This document shows positions 1 through 6,611 of a DNA stretch of 11,681 bases, in pieces. The stretch lies in contig DFEA01000031.1 of NCBI GenBank assembly GCA_002368575.1, positions 1 through 11,681 on the forward strand. Direction: 5' to 3'. The notes under the pieces were generated by a model. It was not told where the DNA came from. It made no database searches and was given only the letters and a program-made list of their open reading frames with translations. Each line of letters begins with the position of its first letter. Positions within the stretch are counted from its first letter, which is position 1. A program made the translations under genes and the position numbers. The DNA comes from Lachnospiraceae bacterium UBA3814 (lineage in GTDB: Bacteria > Bacillota > Clostridia > Lachnospirales > Lachnospiraceae).

Positions 1-1739
1 GCGGTAAGGCCCTCAATGTTGATCAGCTTCGAATATGCCTCCAGCTCTATCTCGTACCTGGATCTGACCTCTATCTCCGTGAAAATATGATGCCTTTTAA
101 ACAGCTCAATGTTTTTAGGCTCAAGATACCTCGGGAGCGCGTCTACGGTAGTCGGAAGGTTTAAAAGGCCTCTTCCCCTTGCCTCCTGCTCCCACTCCTT
201 TGAATAACCGTCCCCGTTAAAGATTATCCTTTTATGCTTCTTAAGTGTCCGTCTGAGCAGCTCGTACAGCTCTTCAGTAAAGTCCCCTTCTGCCCCTTCA
301 AGCTCATCGGCAAACTGTCTCAGGGACTCGGCCACGATGGTGTTCAAAACCGTATTGGGGCCCGATACCGACATGGAGGAGCCGCAGCTTCGGAATTCAA
401 ACTTGTTTCCGGTGAAGGCAAAGGGAGAGGTACGGTTTCTGTCGGTCGTGTCCTTCGGAAGCTTGGGGAGGACGTGAACCCCGATATCCATTTTGGATAC
501 GCCGTGCCCGCTGTAGGCCATTCCGCTTTCTATCGACTTTAAGATGGCATCCAGATCGTCGCCCAGAAAGATCGACATTATTGCGGGAGGGGCCTCGGCG
601 GCTCCCAGACGGTGATCATTTCCCGCGGAAGCTATGGAGAGCCTTAACAGGTCCTGATACTCATCCACCGCCTTTATTATAGCGGTGATAAACAGCAGGA
701 ACTGCGCGTTTTCATGCGGTGATCTGCCCGGCTCCAGGAGATTTGTCCCGTGATCCGTGACCATCGACCAGTTATTATGCTTTCCCGAGCCATTGATCCC
801 CTCAAAGGGCTTTTCATGCAGGAGACATATGAAATTATGGCGCTTGGCCACCTTTTTCATGACCTCCATCGTTATCTGGTTATGATCGATCGCTATATTC
901 GCGGTATCATATATCGGCGCCATCTCATGCTGCGCGGGGGCCGCCTCGTTATGCTCGGTCTTTGCCAGTATCCCAAGTCTCCAGAGTTCACCGTTAAGCT
1001 CCTTCATAAAAGCCTGCACCCTCGGCTTTATAGCTCCGAAATAGTGGTCATCGAGCTCCTGTCCCTTGGGCGGCCTTGCGCCGAAGAGGGTCCTCCCGCA
1101 GTATATAAGGTCCTTCCTTTTTTCATACAGTGACCGGTCTATCAGAAAATACTCCTGCTCCGGACCTACGGTAGTCACAACCCTTCGTACCTCCTCGTTT
1201 CCGAACAGCCTGAGTATCCTTACCGCCTGCTCACTGAGTGCCTCCATGGATCTGAGCAGAGGGGTCTTCTTGTCAAGCGATTCACCTCCGTAGGAGCAGA
1301 ACGCAGTCGGGATGCAGAGGACGTCGTCCTTTACGAAGGCGTAGCTGGTGGGATCCCAGGCAGTATAGCCCCTGGCCTCAAAGGTGGCCCTTAGCCCTCC
1401 GGAAGGAAAGCTTGAGGCATCCGGCTCGCCCTTTATCAGCTCCTTTCCCGAGAACTCCATTATCACTCTGCCGTCATCCTGCGGAGAGATGAAGCTGTCA
1501 TGCTTCTCGGCCGTAACACCGGTCATCGGCTGAAACCAGTGTGTAAAATGAGTGGCCCCCTTTTCGATGGCCCAATCCTTCATGGCTATCGCCACCACGT
1601 TGGCGACTGCTATGTCCAGATCCCTCCCGTCCTCTATGGTCTTTTTCAGGGATCTGTAAATATCCTTCGGCAGCTTTTCACGCATTACCGCGTCATTAAA
1701 TACCATACTTCCGAAAATTTCCGGTACACTGATGTTCAT
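1..1739 (-). CDS. glnN: Glutamine synthetase type III, C-terminus cut by window edge
   Basis: Condenses glutamate and ammonia to glutamine with ATP in the cytoplasm, the entry point of ammonia assimilation. The minus-strand frame is open from the ATG at 1739 to the left edge: 579 codons seen, no stop or frameshift. Family members are roughly 700 residues or a little more, so about 120-150 C-terminal residues are missing. Visible family motifs: GPEQE (residues 192-196, metal-binding glutamates), TEHNEAAPAQHEM (261-273), NGSGKHNNW (316-324, ATP/glutamate loop with the type III GSGKH form) and FEFRSCGSSMS (447-457, substrate-binding arginine region). These separate it from the shorter types I and II. 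The start is supported by GGAGG at 1745-1749, five bases before the ATG. It lies downstream of dapF on the same strand, behind an AT-rich gap likely to carry its own promoter. Identification is firm; the 3' end cannot be judged. Confidence 0.96.
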   Translation of the reverse strand, partial: MNISVPEIFGSMVFNDAVMREKLPKDIYRSLKKTIEDGRDLDIAVANVVAIAMKDWAIEKGATHFTHWFQPMTGVTAEKHDSFISPQDDGRVIMEFSGKELIKGEPDASSFPSGGLRATFEARGYTAWDPTSYAFVKDDVLCIPTAFCSYGGESLDKKTPLLRSMEALSEQAVRILRLFGNEEVRRVVTTVGPEQEYFLIDRSLYEKRKDLIYCGRTLFGARPPKGQELDDHYFGAIKPRVQAFMKELNGELWRLGILAKTEHNEAAPAQHEMAPIYDTANIAIDHNQITMEVMKKVAKRHNFICLLHEKPFEGINGSGKHNNWSMVTDHGTNLLEPGRSPHENAQFLLFITAIIKAVDEYQDLLRLSIASAGNDHRLGAAEAPPAIMSIFLGDDLDAILKSIESGMAYSGHGVSKMDIGVHVLPKLPKDTTDRNRTSPFAFTGNKFEFRSCGSSMSVSGPNTVLNTIVAESLRQFADELEGAEGDFTEELYELLRRTLKKHKRIIFNGDGYSKEWEQEARGRGLLNLPTTVDALPRYLEPKNIELFKRHHIFTEIEVRSRYEIELEAYSKLINIEGLT

Positions 1740-1760
1740 AATTTCCTCCAGTCTGCATCG

Positions 1761-1776
1761 GTTTTGTAAACAAAAC
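1761..1776. repeat. Short inverted repeat in the glnN leader
   Basis: The sequence gttttg-TAAA-caaaac is a perfect 6-bp inverted repeat with a 4-base spacer, 22 bases upstream of the glnN start. It could be an operator half-site pair or a weak leader hairpin. It does not match the GlnR/TnrA consensus (TGTNA-N7-TNACA). Six-bp repeats occur by chance in AT-rich DNA, so support is weak. Confidence 0.25.
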
Positions 1777-1798
1777 AGGTGATGTCATTGATTAAAAT

Positions 1799-1819
1799 AT
1801 TAAATCATGTGTTAACATT
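1799..1819 (-). promoter_or_regulatory. Possible glnN promoter/operator element (copy 1 of a shared motif)
   Basis: On the minus strand this reads AATGTTAACACATGATTTAAT, about 60-80 bases upstream of the glnN ATG in the AT-rich gap. TTAACA resembles a -35 box (4 of 6 bases of TTGACA), but no good -10 lies at 16-18 bases. The same pattern recurs upstream of dapF (2926-2946) with 16 of 21 bases identical, including an uninterrupted AATGTTAACA and a TGAT. That suggests a shared promoter element or a repressor site; the core TGTTAACA is itself palindromic. Function is inferred from position and recurrence only. Confidence 0.3.
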
Positions 1820-1825
1820 TCTTGA

Positions 1826-1966
1826 TTATCGACTTTTCAGCTTCTTTTTAAGCTGCCATATATCACTTCCGACAGCGGACCCGAATGGCTCTGAAGCGGC
1901 AATATTACGCCCTGCATCGATCCCTGTCCGCGGATCTTCTCTTATAAGCCATGAATTAAATCTCAC
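1826..1966 (-). CDS. Possible small protein of about 46 residues overlapping the dapF end
   Basis: I do not recognise this protein. A minus-strand frame shifted by one from dapF stays open from a TGA inside the dapF end to a TAA at 1826-1828. Taking GTG at 1964-1966 as start gives 46 residues, overlapping dapF by 11 bp. TTG at 1970-1972 is another possible start; there is no in-frame ATG. The product begins MRFNSWLIREDPRTG, continues through NIAASEPFGSAVGSDIW and ends in the basic tail QLKKKLKSR. There is no signal peptide or membrane segment. Base composition stays gene-like up to the TAA and turns AT-rich immediately after it, which argues for coding. Against it: a GAAG directly abuts the GTG, so the ribosome binding site is poor, and translation would have to be coupled to dapF. 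It is not a DapF extension, because DapF ends normally in VTVFEGEI. Confidence 0.4.
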   Translation of the reverse strand: MRFNSWLIREDPRTGIDAGRNIAASEPFGSAVGSDIWQLKKKLKSR

Positions 1967-2882
1967 CTTCAAAGACGGTAACAGCTGTTCCGGTCATATA
2001 GACCCGGTTCCTGTCCCTGTTCCATGTTATTGAAAGATCTCCTCCTCTGAGATGTACTGTTATTTTGTCATCGCAGAGGCCGTTAAGAATACTGGCCACG
2101 GCAACCGCACAGGCGCCCGTACCGCAGGCCAGGGTCTCACCGGTGCCCCTTTCCCATACTCTCATCACAGCGTTTTTACGGTCCGTCACCTTTACAAATT
2201 CTATATTGGCCTTGTTGGGAAAGCATTCATGCCACTCAAGCTTTGGTCCCTCCTCTTCCAGAGGGAAGCCTTCTACATCGTCCACATAGATCACCGCATG
2301 GGGGTTGCCCATCGAAACGCAGGTCATCCTGTACTCTGCGGTATCCGTCCTTACAGGCTGCATAAGGCATAGTTCCGGGCTTTTTACGTTAATATCATTT
2401 GTTATTATAACGCCTGTTTTCTTTAGATCCACAGGTATTTTCCCGGTTTCCAGGATAGCTTCACCCATATCTACGGTGACCCTTTCCACTACCTGTCTAT
2501 CCGCCCTCCTTCCGAACATAGTTCCCGTGAATATTCCGGGAGCTTCCTTTACGGTTTCCAGCTTAAGGTTTTTTATCTTCCCGGCCGATATGACCGTAAG
2601 CTCTTTTTTATCCACAATACCTTTATCGTAGACATACTTTCCCACACATCTGATCCCGTTGCCGCACATTTCCGATCTGCTGCCGTCGGCATTATACATC
2701 TCCATTTCACAGTCGGCAATATCGGAGGGATTAATAAAGATTACTCCGTCCCCTCCTATCCCGAAGTGCCTGTCGCTGAAGCTTCTTACAAGCTCCTTTT
2801 TTATTTTCTCATCAATTCTGTTTACGAAGGTATCGATATAAACATAATCATTTCCGATACCGTGCATTTTTGTAAATCTCAT
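1956..2882 (-). CDS. dapF: Diaminopimelate epimerase
   Basis: Interconverts LL- and meso-diaminopimelate without a cofactor, the penultimate step to lysine and the source of meso-DAP for peptidoglycan. The 308 residues begin MRFTKMHGIGNDYVYID, the usual N-terminus. Both catalytic cysteines are present: Cys73 in ADGSRSEMCGNGIRC and Cys253 in GTGETLACGTGA. It is longer than well-studied enzymes (about 274 residues): the cysteines are 180 residues apart against 144 in the E. coli/Haemophilus type (C73 and C217). The extra length lies mainly between about residues 113 and 185, before the conserved SMGNPHAV. The start is supported by GGAGGA five bases upstream of the ATG. It lies between hslO (132-bp gap upstream) and glnN, with the possible small gene overlapping its stop. 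Confidence 0.96.
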   Translation of the reverse strand: MRFTKMHGIGNDYVYIDTFVNRIDEKIKKELVRSFSDRHFGIGGDGVIFINPSDIADCEMEMYNADGSRSEMCGNGIRCVGKYVYDKGIVDKKELTVISAGKIKNLKLETVKEAPGIFTGTMFGRRADRQVVERVTVDMGEAILETGKIPVDLKKTGVIITNDINVKSPELCLMQPVRTDTAEYRMTCVSMGNPHAVIYVDDVEGFPLEEEGPKLEWHECFPNKANIEFVKVTDRKNAVMRVWERGTGETLACGTGACAVAVASILNGLCDDKITVHLRGGDLSITWNRDRNRVYMTGTAVTVFEGEI

Positions 2883-2925
2883 GTTCTCCTCCGATCCGCG
2901 CCCTTACCGATCCTAAAAGGACGCA

Positions 2926-2946
2926 ATGTGATCAATTGTTAACATT
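2926..2946 (-). promoter_or_regulatory. Possible dapF promoter/operator element (copy 2 of a shared motif)
   Basis: On the minus strand this reads AATGTTAACAATTGATCACAT, ending about 44 bases before the dapF ATG. It matches the element upstream of glnN (1799-1819) at 16 of 21 positions. TTAACA could serve as a -35 box, but the following bases give only poor -10 candidates. The 132-bp gap between hslO and dapF otherwise holds short GC-rich inverted repeats without a T-run, so no clear terminator for hslO is seen there. Confidence 0.3.
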
Positions 2947-3014
2947 CACGGGCCATAACGAAACCCGGAAGCGGCCACTTAACAGGCAGTCCCCTAAAAG
3001 TCCCGCCTGACGCC

Positions 3015-3908
3015 TCAGCCCTCGGTCGCTGCCGCAAGCAGATGCTCAAGCTCCCCGGTATCAAAGCTGTACGCCTTGTTACAGAACTGGCATTTGACCT
3101 CGATCGGCTTGCCGTCATCTATCATGGACTGAAGCTCTGCTCTTCCTGTACTTATCAGTGCCTTCTCTACCCTTTGTTTAGAGCACTTACAGAAAAACCT
3201 TACCGGTCTTCTGTCAAGTATCTCGGGATTAAAGTCCCCAAGTATACCTTTTACCATAGCCTCAGGAGTATCTCCGTTATCGAGCATCGTTGTAACACTC
3301 GGGAGTTCTTCAAGCTTACGCTCAAGCTTATCCACCACATCGTCCTCTATGCCCGGCATAAGCTGTATCATAAAACCGCCTGACTGCTTTACCGTATTGT
3401 TTTTCTCCATAAGCACCCCCAGAGAGACCGCAGAGGGTGTCTGCTCCGATACGGAAAAATAATAGGTCAGATCCTCAGCTATCTCAGAAGTCTGAAGCTC
3501 GACCTGCCCTATGTAGGGATCCTTAAGTCCCATATCCCTGATAACGCTCAGCATTCCTCTTCCGATAGCGCCGCCGACATCAAGCTTACCGACCGCATTG
3601 GGAGGGAGCAGCACATCGGGCACCTTTACATAGCCCTTAACGTTTCCGTCGTTATCAGCGGTAACTGTGAGCCCTCTCATCGGACCGTCCCCGTTTATCT
3701 GAAGGGTGACCAGATCATCTTCATTTTTCAGGGTGATCCCCATCATGGCTCCTGCCGTAAGCAGTCTGCCAAGCGCCGCCGTCGCGACAGGGCTAAGGTT
3801 ATGTGCCTTACGTGCAGTCTCCGCCGTTTCTTTGGTCAGCGCAAAAAAGGCCCTTATCCTGCCCTCCGCCGCTGTAGCTGTTATAATATGATCATTATCC
3901 GAATACAT
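3015..3908 (-). CDS. hslO: Hsp33 redox-regulated chaperone
   Basis: Cytoplasmic holdase chaperone that is inactive while reduced and zinc-bound, and protects unfolding proteins after oxidation of its cysteines. The 297 residues match the usual length of about 290. The N-terminal substrate-binding domain shows ATAALGRLLTAGAMMG (about 43-56), NGDGPMRGL (72-80) and VGGAIGRGML (111-120). The C-terminal zinc switch has all four cysteines: Cys240 and Cys242 in FFCKCS, and Cys273 and Cys276 in VKCQFCNKAY. The start is supported by TGAGGA at 3915-3920, six bases before the ATG. Upstream lies the cloverleaf repeat, whose end may supply the -35 box of its promoter. The next gene downstream, dapF, is functionally unrelated, so operon membership is uncertain. 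Confidence 0.96.
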   Translation of the reverse strand: MYSDNDHIITATAAEGRIRAFFALTKETAETARKAHNLSPVATAALGRLLTAGAMMGITLKNEDDLVTLQINGDGPMRGLTVTADNDGNVKGYVKVPDVLLPPNAVGKLDVGGAIGRGMLSVIRDMGLKDPYIGQVELQTSEIAEDLTYYFSVSEQTPSAVSLGVLMEKNNTVKQSGGFMIQLMPGIEDDVVDKLERKLEELPSVTTMLDNGDTPEAMVKGILGDFNPEILDRRPVRFFCKCSKQRVEKALISTGRAELQSMIDDGKPIEVKCQFCNKAYSFDTGELEHLLAAATEG

Positions 3909-3930
3909 TTGTTATCCTCACTTTTTTGAA

Positions 3931-3959
3931 TTTATCCCAATTCAATGATGTCGGGTCAA
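3931..3959 (-). promoter_or_regulatory. Possible hslO promoter using the end of the palindromic repeat
   Basis: On the minus strand TTGACC (3954-3959) is followed after 17 bases by GATAAA (3931-3936). These match TTGACA at 5 of 6 and TATAAT at 4 of 6 positions. A transcript starting near 3924 would have a leader of about 16 bases that still contains the TGAGGA ribosome binding site. The -35 hexamer lies within the terminal stem of the repeat at 3940-4071, so insertion of that element may have created or altered this promoter. The assignment rests on consensus matching alone. Confidence 0.35.
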
Positions 3960-4071
3960 AAGGTGCTTTGGCACCTTTTGTGATACAGATACAGTTATCA
4001 TGCTTGCATGAATAACTTTATCTTGTATCACAAAATGACACGAAGTGTTTTTGACCCCAACATCATTCAAT
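3940..4071. repeat. 132-bp cloverleaf-like palindromic element
   Basis: An outer imperfect stem pairs 3940-3957 with 4053-4071 (left arm tcaatgatgtcgggtc, right arm gaccccaacatcatt, with a bulge and two mismatches). Inside it are three hairpins. The first is a perfect 10-bp stem at 3957-3980 with loop tttg. The central arm pairs 3981-3991 with 4019-4030 (one bulge) and is capped by gttat-catgc/gcatg-ataac at 3994-4016. The third is caaaa-tg-acac/gtgt-ttttg at 4031-4053. The two side hairpins share the caaaa...ttttg frame, so the whole element is nearly two-fold symmetric. It sits between the methyltransferase and hslO. Likely identities are a non-autonomous palindromic (MITE- or REP-like) intergenic repeat, or a structured RNA acting as a two-way terminator or processing site. 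Structure is seen directly; function is unknown. Confidence 0.8.
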
Positions 4072-4130
4072 GTCAGTTAAGCCTGTAATAATTGCCTTCG
4101 GCGATAGGGCTTGCTGTAGCTTATATACGC

Positions 4131-4175
4131 CTGTTCACGGACTCTGCATAAAAAGCGCAGTCCCGGCATGAACAG
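4131..4175 (-). terminator. Hairpin directly after the methyltransferase stop codon
   Basis: An outer 7-bp stem (ctgttca 4131-4137 with tgaacag 4169-4175) encloses an inner stem (ggact-ctgc 4139-4147 with gcgc-agtcc 4155-4163, one mismatch and one G-T pair). The structure abuts the TAA of the methyltransferase (4176-4178). Position suggests a 3'-end hairpin. No T-run follows on the minus strand; the only five-T stretch is in the loop. It may therefore stabilise or process the transcript rather than terminate it intrinsically. The remaining gap up to the palindromic element (4072-4130) shows nothing else convincing. Confidence 0.45.
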
Positions 4176-4961
4176 TTACCCGGCAACTATAAATATACGC
4201 TCGGAGCTGTCACTTACCTCCCTCTCAGCTCCGTTATCCCTGTCAAACACTTTAATAATATCAAATCCCGCATCTGAAAGCTGTTTCCTTATCTCAGATA
4301 GCTCATAGCCTCTCTGGAAATGGGTCTCCCTGAACTTTCTGTAGAGTCCGCTGTTATCAGCCGTCTCAACAAAAACAGACAGGTCATATTCATTTATATG
4401 AGTTTCGGCATCATAGATATTATCCCAGATAAAGCTGACATCATCCCTGTCCTCTGCTATTGTCGTGTCGCCGATCACATTCTCATACTTATATACAGTG
4501 TTGAAATCAAAGACAAATATCCCTCCCGGATACAGAAAGTTTCTGACAAGAGAGAATACTTTTCCCATATCCTCAATTGTCAGCAGATAGTTAATACTGT
4601 CGCAGAAGCAGTATACGGTCCCAACCGTGCTGTAAAGATCAAGCTCCCTCATATCCTGATTAAGATACAGGATATCCGAACCGCTCATATCCTTCTTTTC
4701 CAGGGCTATATTGAGCATATCCTGTGAAATATCCGTCCCTATCATGTCATAGCCCTTTTTGTACATGAGCTCGGTAAGGGTGCCGGTTCCGCAGGCAAGC
4801 TCCAGCACCTGATTCCTCTCGGCTTCAAGCTTGTCCTCCGTACTTATCTTAGGCCGTGATATCCCGTACATTGAAATGAGCTCATGAAGCATGTCGGCCC
4901 AGGCTTCATAGGGCACATCCTCCATAAGCTCATCATATACCAAAGCAAAATCCTCATACAT
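4176..4961 (-). CDS. Class I SAM-dependent methyltransferase, YqeM-like
   Basis: A cytoplasmic Rossmann-fold methyltransferase of 261 residues; the methyl acceptor cannot be told from sequence. It begins MYEDFALVYDELMEDVPYEAW, an N-terminus typical of Firmicutes proteins related to Bacillus YqeM. SAM-binding motif I is LELACGTGTLTE (about 53-64). The acidic residue after strand 2 is in IGTDIS (74-79), and the third motif is NQDMREL (101-107), followed by CFCDSINYL (118-126). Length is normal for the family. The start is preceded by GAGGGAT on the minus strand. It lies 97 bp downstream of the COG2426 membrane protein on the same strand, so it may belong to the rfbH-led transcript or have its own promoter; no convincing promoter was found in the gap. 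A hairpin follows its stop. Fold assignment is firm, substrate unknown. Confidence 0.88.
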   Translation of the reverse strand: MYEDFALVYDELMEDVPYEAWADMLHELISMYGISRPKISTEDKLEAERNQVLELACGTGTLTELMYKKGYDMIGTDISQDMLNIALEKKDMSGSDILYLNQDMRELDLYSTVGTVYCFCDSINYLLTIEDMGKVFSLVRNFLYPGGIFVFDFNTVYKYENVIGDTTIAEDRDDVSFIWDNIYDAETHINEYDLSVFVETADNSGLYRKFRETHFQRGYELSEIRKQLSDAGFDIIKVFDRDNGAEREVSDSSERIFIVAG

Positions 4962-5058
4962 TTCCGATCCCTCAGCTCTTTTGCTGTTTTAAAGGTAATG
5001 ATCCATCCGCAATCCCAAAGACCTGTTGTGGTAAACAATATGTCCTGTTCCCGATGGA

Positions 5059-5541
5059 TCAGAAAACGGCCCCGAGGGCTCCGAACAGCCCCGCACTGGC
5101 TACGCCCATGATCACTCCGGCAAGAATGACCCCGAGAAGGACCGCTGTGACGCTGGATCTGAAATCCATATCCAGAATACTGGCTGCCAGAGTTCCGGTC
5201 CAGGCACCTGTACCGGGAAGCGGGATCCCCACAAATAAAAGGAGGGCCACAAAGAGTCCTCTCCCTGCCTTTTCCTTAAGCTTTTCGCCTCCCTTGTGTC
5301 CCTTTTCAAGACAGAATCTGAAAAAGCCGCCGATAACAGGCTTATCCGCCCCCCATTCAAGCACCTTCCTGGCAAAAAAGAAAATAAAGGGTACCGGGAT
5401 CATATTTCCTATAATACAGATGATATAGCTCGGTATCAGCGGGAGACCGAACCCGATAGCGTAGGGAATGGCTCCTCTCAGCTCTATGAGCGGCACCATG
5501 GATATAAAAAAAATTATAATATACTGCCTAAAAACTGACAT
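5059..5541 (-). CDS. COG2426 small membrane protein (putative small multidrug export family)
   Basis: An integral inner-membrane protein of 160 residues whose transport role is only a family label. It has hydrophobic segments at about 7-20, 34-57, 95-112 and 131-155, with a charged loop GHKGGEKLKEKAGRG at about 81-95. Family hallmarks are the ELRGAIP motif (20-26) near the first segment and GIPLPGTGAWTG (105-116). Length is typical. The ATG lies inside the hisC coding region, giving a 28-bp overlap; GAGGAG within the hisC end (DEEMERL) lies upstream, so translation is probably coupled to hisC. Met15 is a possible later start, but it would remove most of the first membrane segment. Co-transcription with metabolic genes gives no clue to a substrate. 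Confidence 0.88.
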   Translation of the reverse strand: MSVFRQYIIIFFISMVPLIELRGAIPYAIGFGLPLIPSYIICIIGNMIPVPFIFFFARKVLEWGADKPVIGGFFRFCLEKGHKGGEKLKEKAGRGLFVALLLFVGIPLPGTGAWTGTLAASILDMDFRSSVTAVLLGVILAGVIMGVASAGLFGALGAVF

Positions 5542-6611
5542 AGTCTTTCCATCTCCTCATCGGTTCCAACGGTTATCCTCATGTAATTATCTATCCTCGG
5601 TCTGTTAAAATATCTGACATATATTCCCTCCTGCCTTAGCTCCTCATAGAGCCTTGCCGCGGGAACGGTCTTATGCCTGCAGAAGATAAAATTTGTTTTA
5701 GAGTCCGTAGTCTCAAAGCCAAGGCTCTCAAGCTCCTTTTTTGTACGCTCCCTTGTACTTACCACCCTGGCAACCGTTTTTCTGAAGTAATCCTCATCCG
5801 AAAGCACCGATAGTCCCAGCTCTATCGCCGCCCGGTTCATCGTATATGAATTGATGGAGAATTTAACATCCTTCATATACCTTATAAGCTTTTCGCTCCC
5901 CACGCCAAAGCCAATGCGCATACCGGCAAAGGCACGGGACTTTGAAAATGTCCGGACCACCAGAACGTTATCGTATTTATTTACCAGAGGCAGGGCAGAG
6001 CAGCCTCCAAAATCCACATAGGCCTCATCGAATATAACGACAGAGGAGGGGTTATTGCGTACTATGTCCTCGAACCAGGAAATATCCTCCGACTCACTGA
6101 TCCCCGTAGGCGCATTCGGATTGGCGATCACTATGCCGCCGTTCTCCCTGAAGTAATCCTCTTTTACAATATGAAGCCCTTCGTCAAGCGGAACCTTTTC
6201 AAATGGAATCCTGTATACATCAGCCCATACCTCATAAAAGGAATAGGTTATATCGGGGAACAGAACCGGCGCCCCGGAATTGAAAAATGTCAGAAACGCG
6301 ATGGAAAGTACATCATCAGACCCTACCCCCGTAAAGACCTGATCGCGGCCCACTCCCAGGCTGTCGGCTATCGCAGAGCTCAGAGGCTCGGCATCCGGGT
6401 GAGGATAAAGCCTCAGCTTATCCGCGTCAAGGCTCTGCAAAGCCTTCTGTACTCCGGGTCCCGGCGGATAAGGGAACTCATTGGTATTAAGCTTTATGAT
6501 ATTATCCTTAACCGGCGGCTGCTCTCCCGGGACATACGGTACCACCCTCCGTATGTTTTCCTCCCAGGAAGGCCCGCTAAGGCTTTTGTTATCGGGATCA
6601 CCGTTTCTCAT
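5514..6611 (-). CDS. hisC: Histidinol-phosphate aminotransferase
   Basis: A PLP enzyme that converts imidazole-acetol phosphate and glutamate to histidinol phosphate in histidine synthesis. It has 365 residues. Seen: LNTNEFPYPPGPGV (about 41-54), GVGSDDVLS (96-104), NPNAPTG (164-170), DEAYVDFGG (195-203), the PLP-binding lysine Lys224 in RTFSKSRAFAG, Arg232 in MRIGF, and RYFNRPRIDNYMRITVG near the C-terminus. An extra leader of about 14 residues precedes the usual SWEENIRRVVPY start. The chosen ATG overlaps the upstream stop in ATGA and has AGGAG eight bases before it. It is the fourth gene of the rfbH run and no other his gene is visible. HisC-like enzymes in polysaccharide loci sometimes act on other phosphorylated substrates (for example Cj1436 and Cj1437 of the Campylobacter capsule locus). 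The sequence looks like an ordinary Clostridia HisC, so histidine synthesis is favoured. Confidence 0.9.
   Translation of the reverse strand: MRNGDPDNKSLSGPSWEENIRRVVPYVPGEQPPVKDNIIKLNTNEFPYPPGPGVQKALQSLDADKLRLYPHPDAEPLSSAIADSLGVGRDQVFTGVGSDDVLSIAFLTFFNSGAPVLFPDITYSFYEVWADVYRIPFEKVPLDEGLHIVKEDYFRENGGIVIANPNAPTGISESEDISWFEDIVRNNPSSVVIFDEAYVDFGGCSALPLVNKYDNVLVVRTFSKSRAFAGMRIGFGVGSEKLIRYMKDVKFSINSYTMNRAAIELGLSVLSDEDYFRKTVARVVSTRERTKKELESLGFETTDSKTNFIFCRHKTVPAARLYEELRQEGIYVRYFNRPRIDNYMRITVGTDEEMERLCQFLGSIL

Noticed and set aside
234..1769. Plus-strand open frames of 75-127 codons opposite glnN
   Set aside because: They lie entirely opposite a motif-complete glutamine synthetase frame (except the last, which ends in its leader), and their translations show no family features.
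1740..1825. GlnR/TnrA operator upstream of glnN
   Set aside because: No TGTNA-N7-TNACA match was found; TGTTAACA alone lacks the spacing.
4844..5038. Minus-strand 64-codon frame overlapping the methyltransferase start and its upstream gap
   Set aside because: Mostly a shifted reading of the methyltransferase N-terminus; no plausible start signal or domain.
4999..5061. 9-bp inverted repeat tgatccatc / gatggatca with a 45-base loop in the gap before the methyltransferase
   Set aside because: Perfect but short arms with a long loop and no T-run; could be chance. No -10/-35 pair was found in this gap either.
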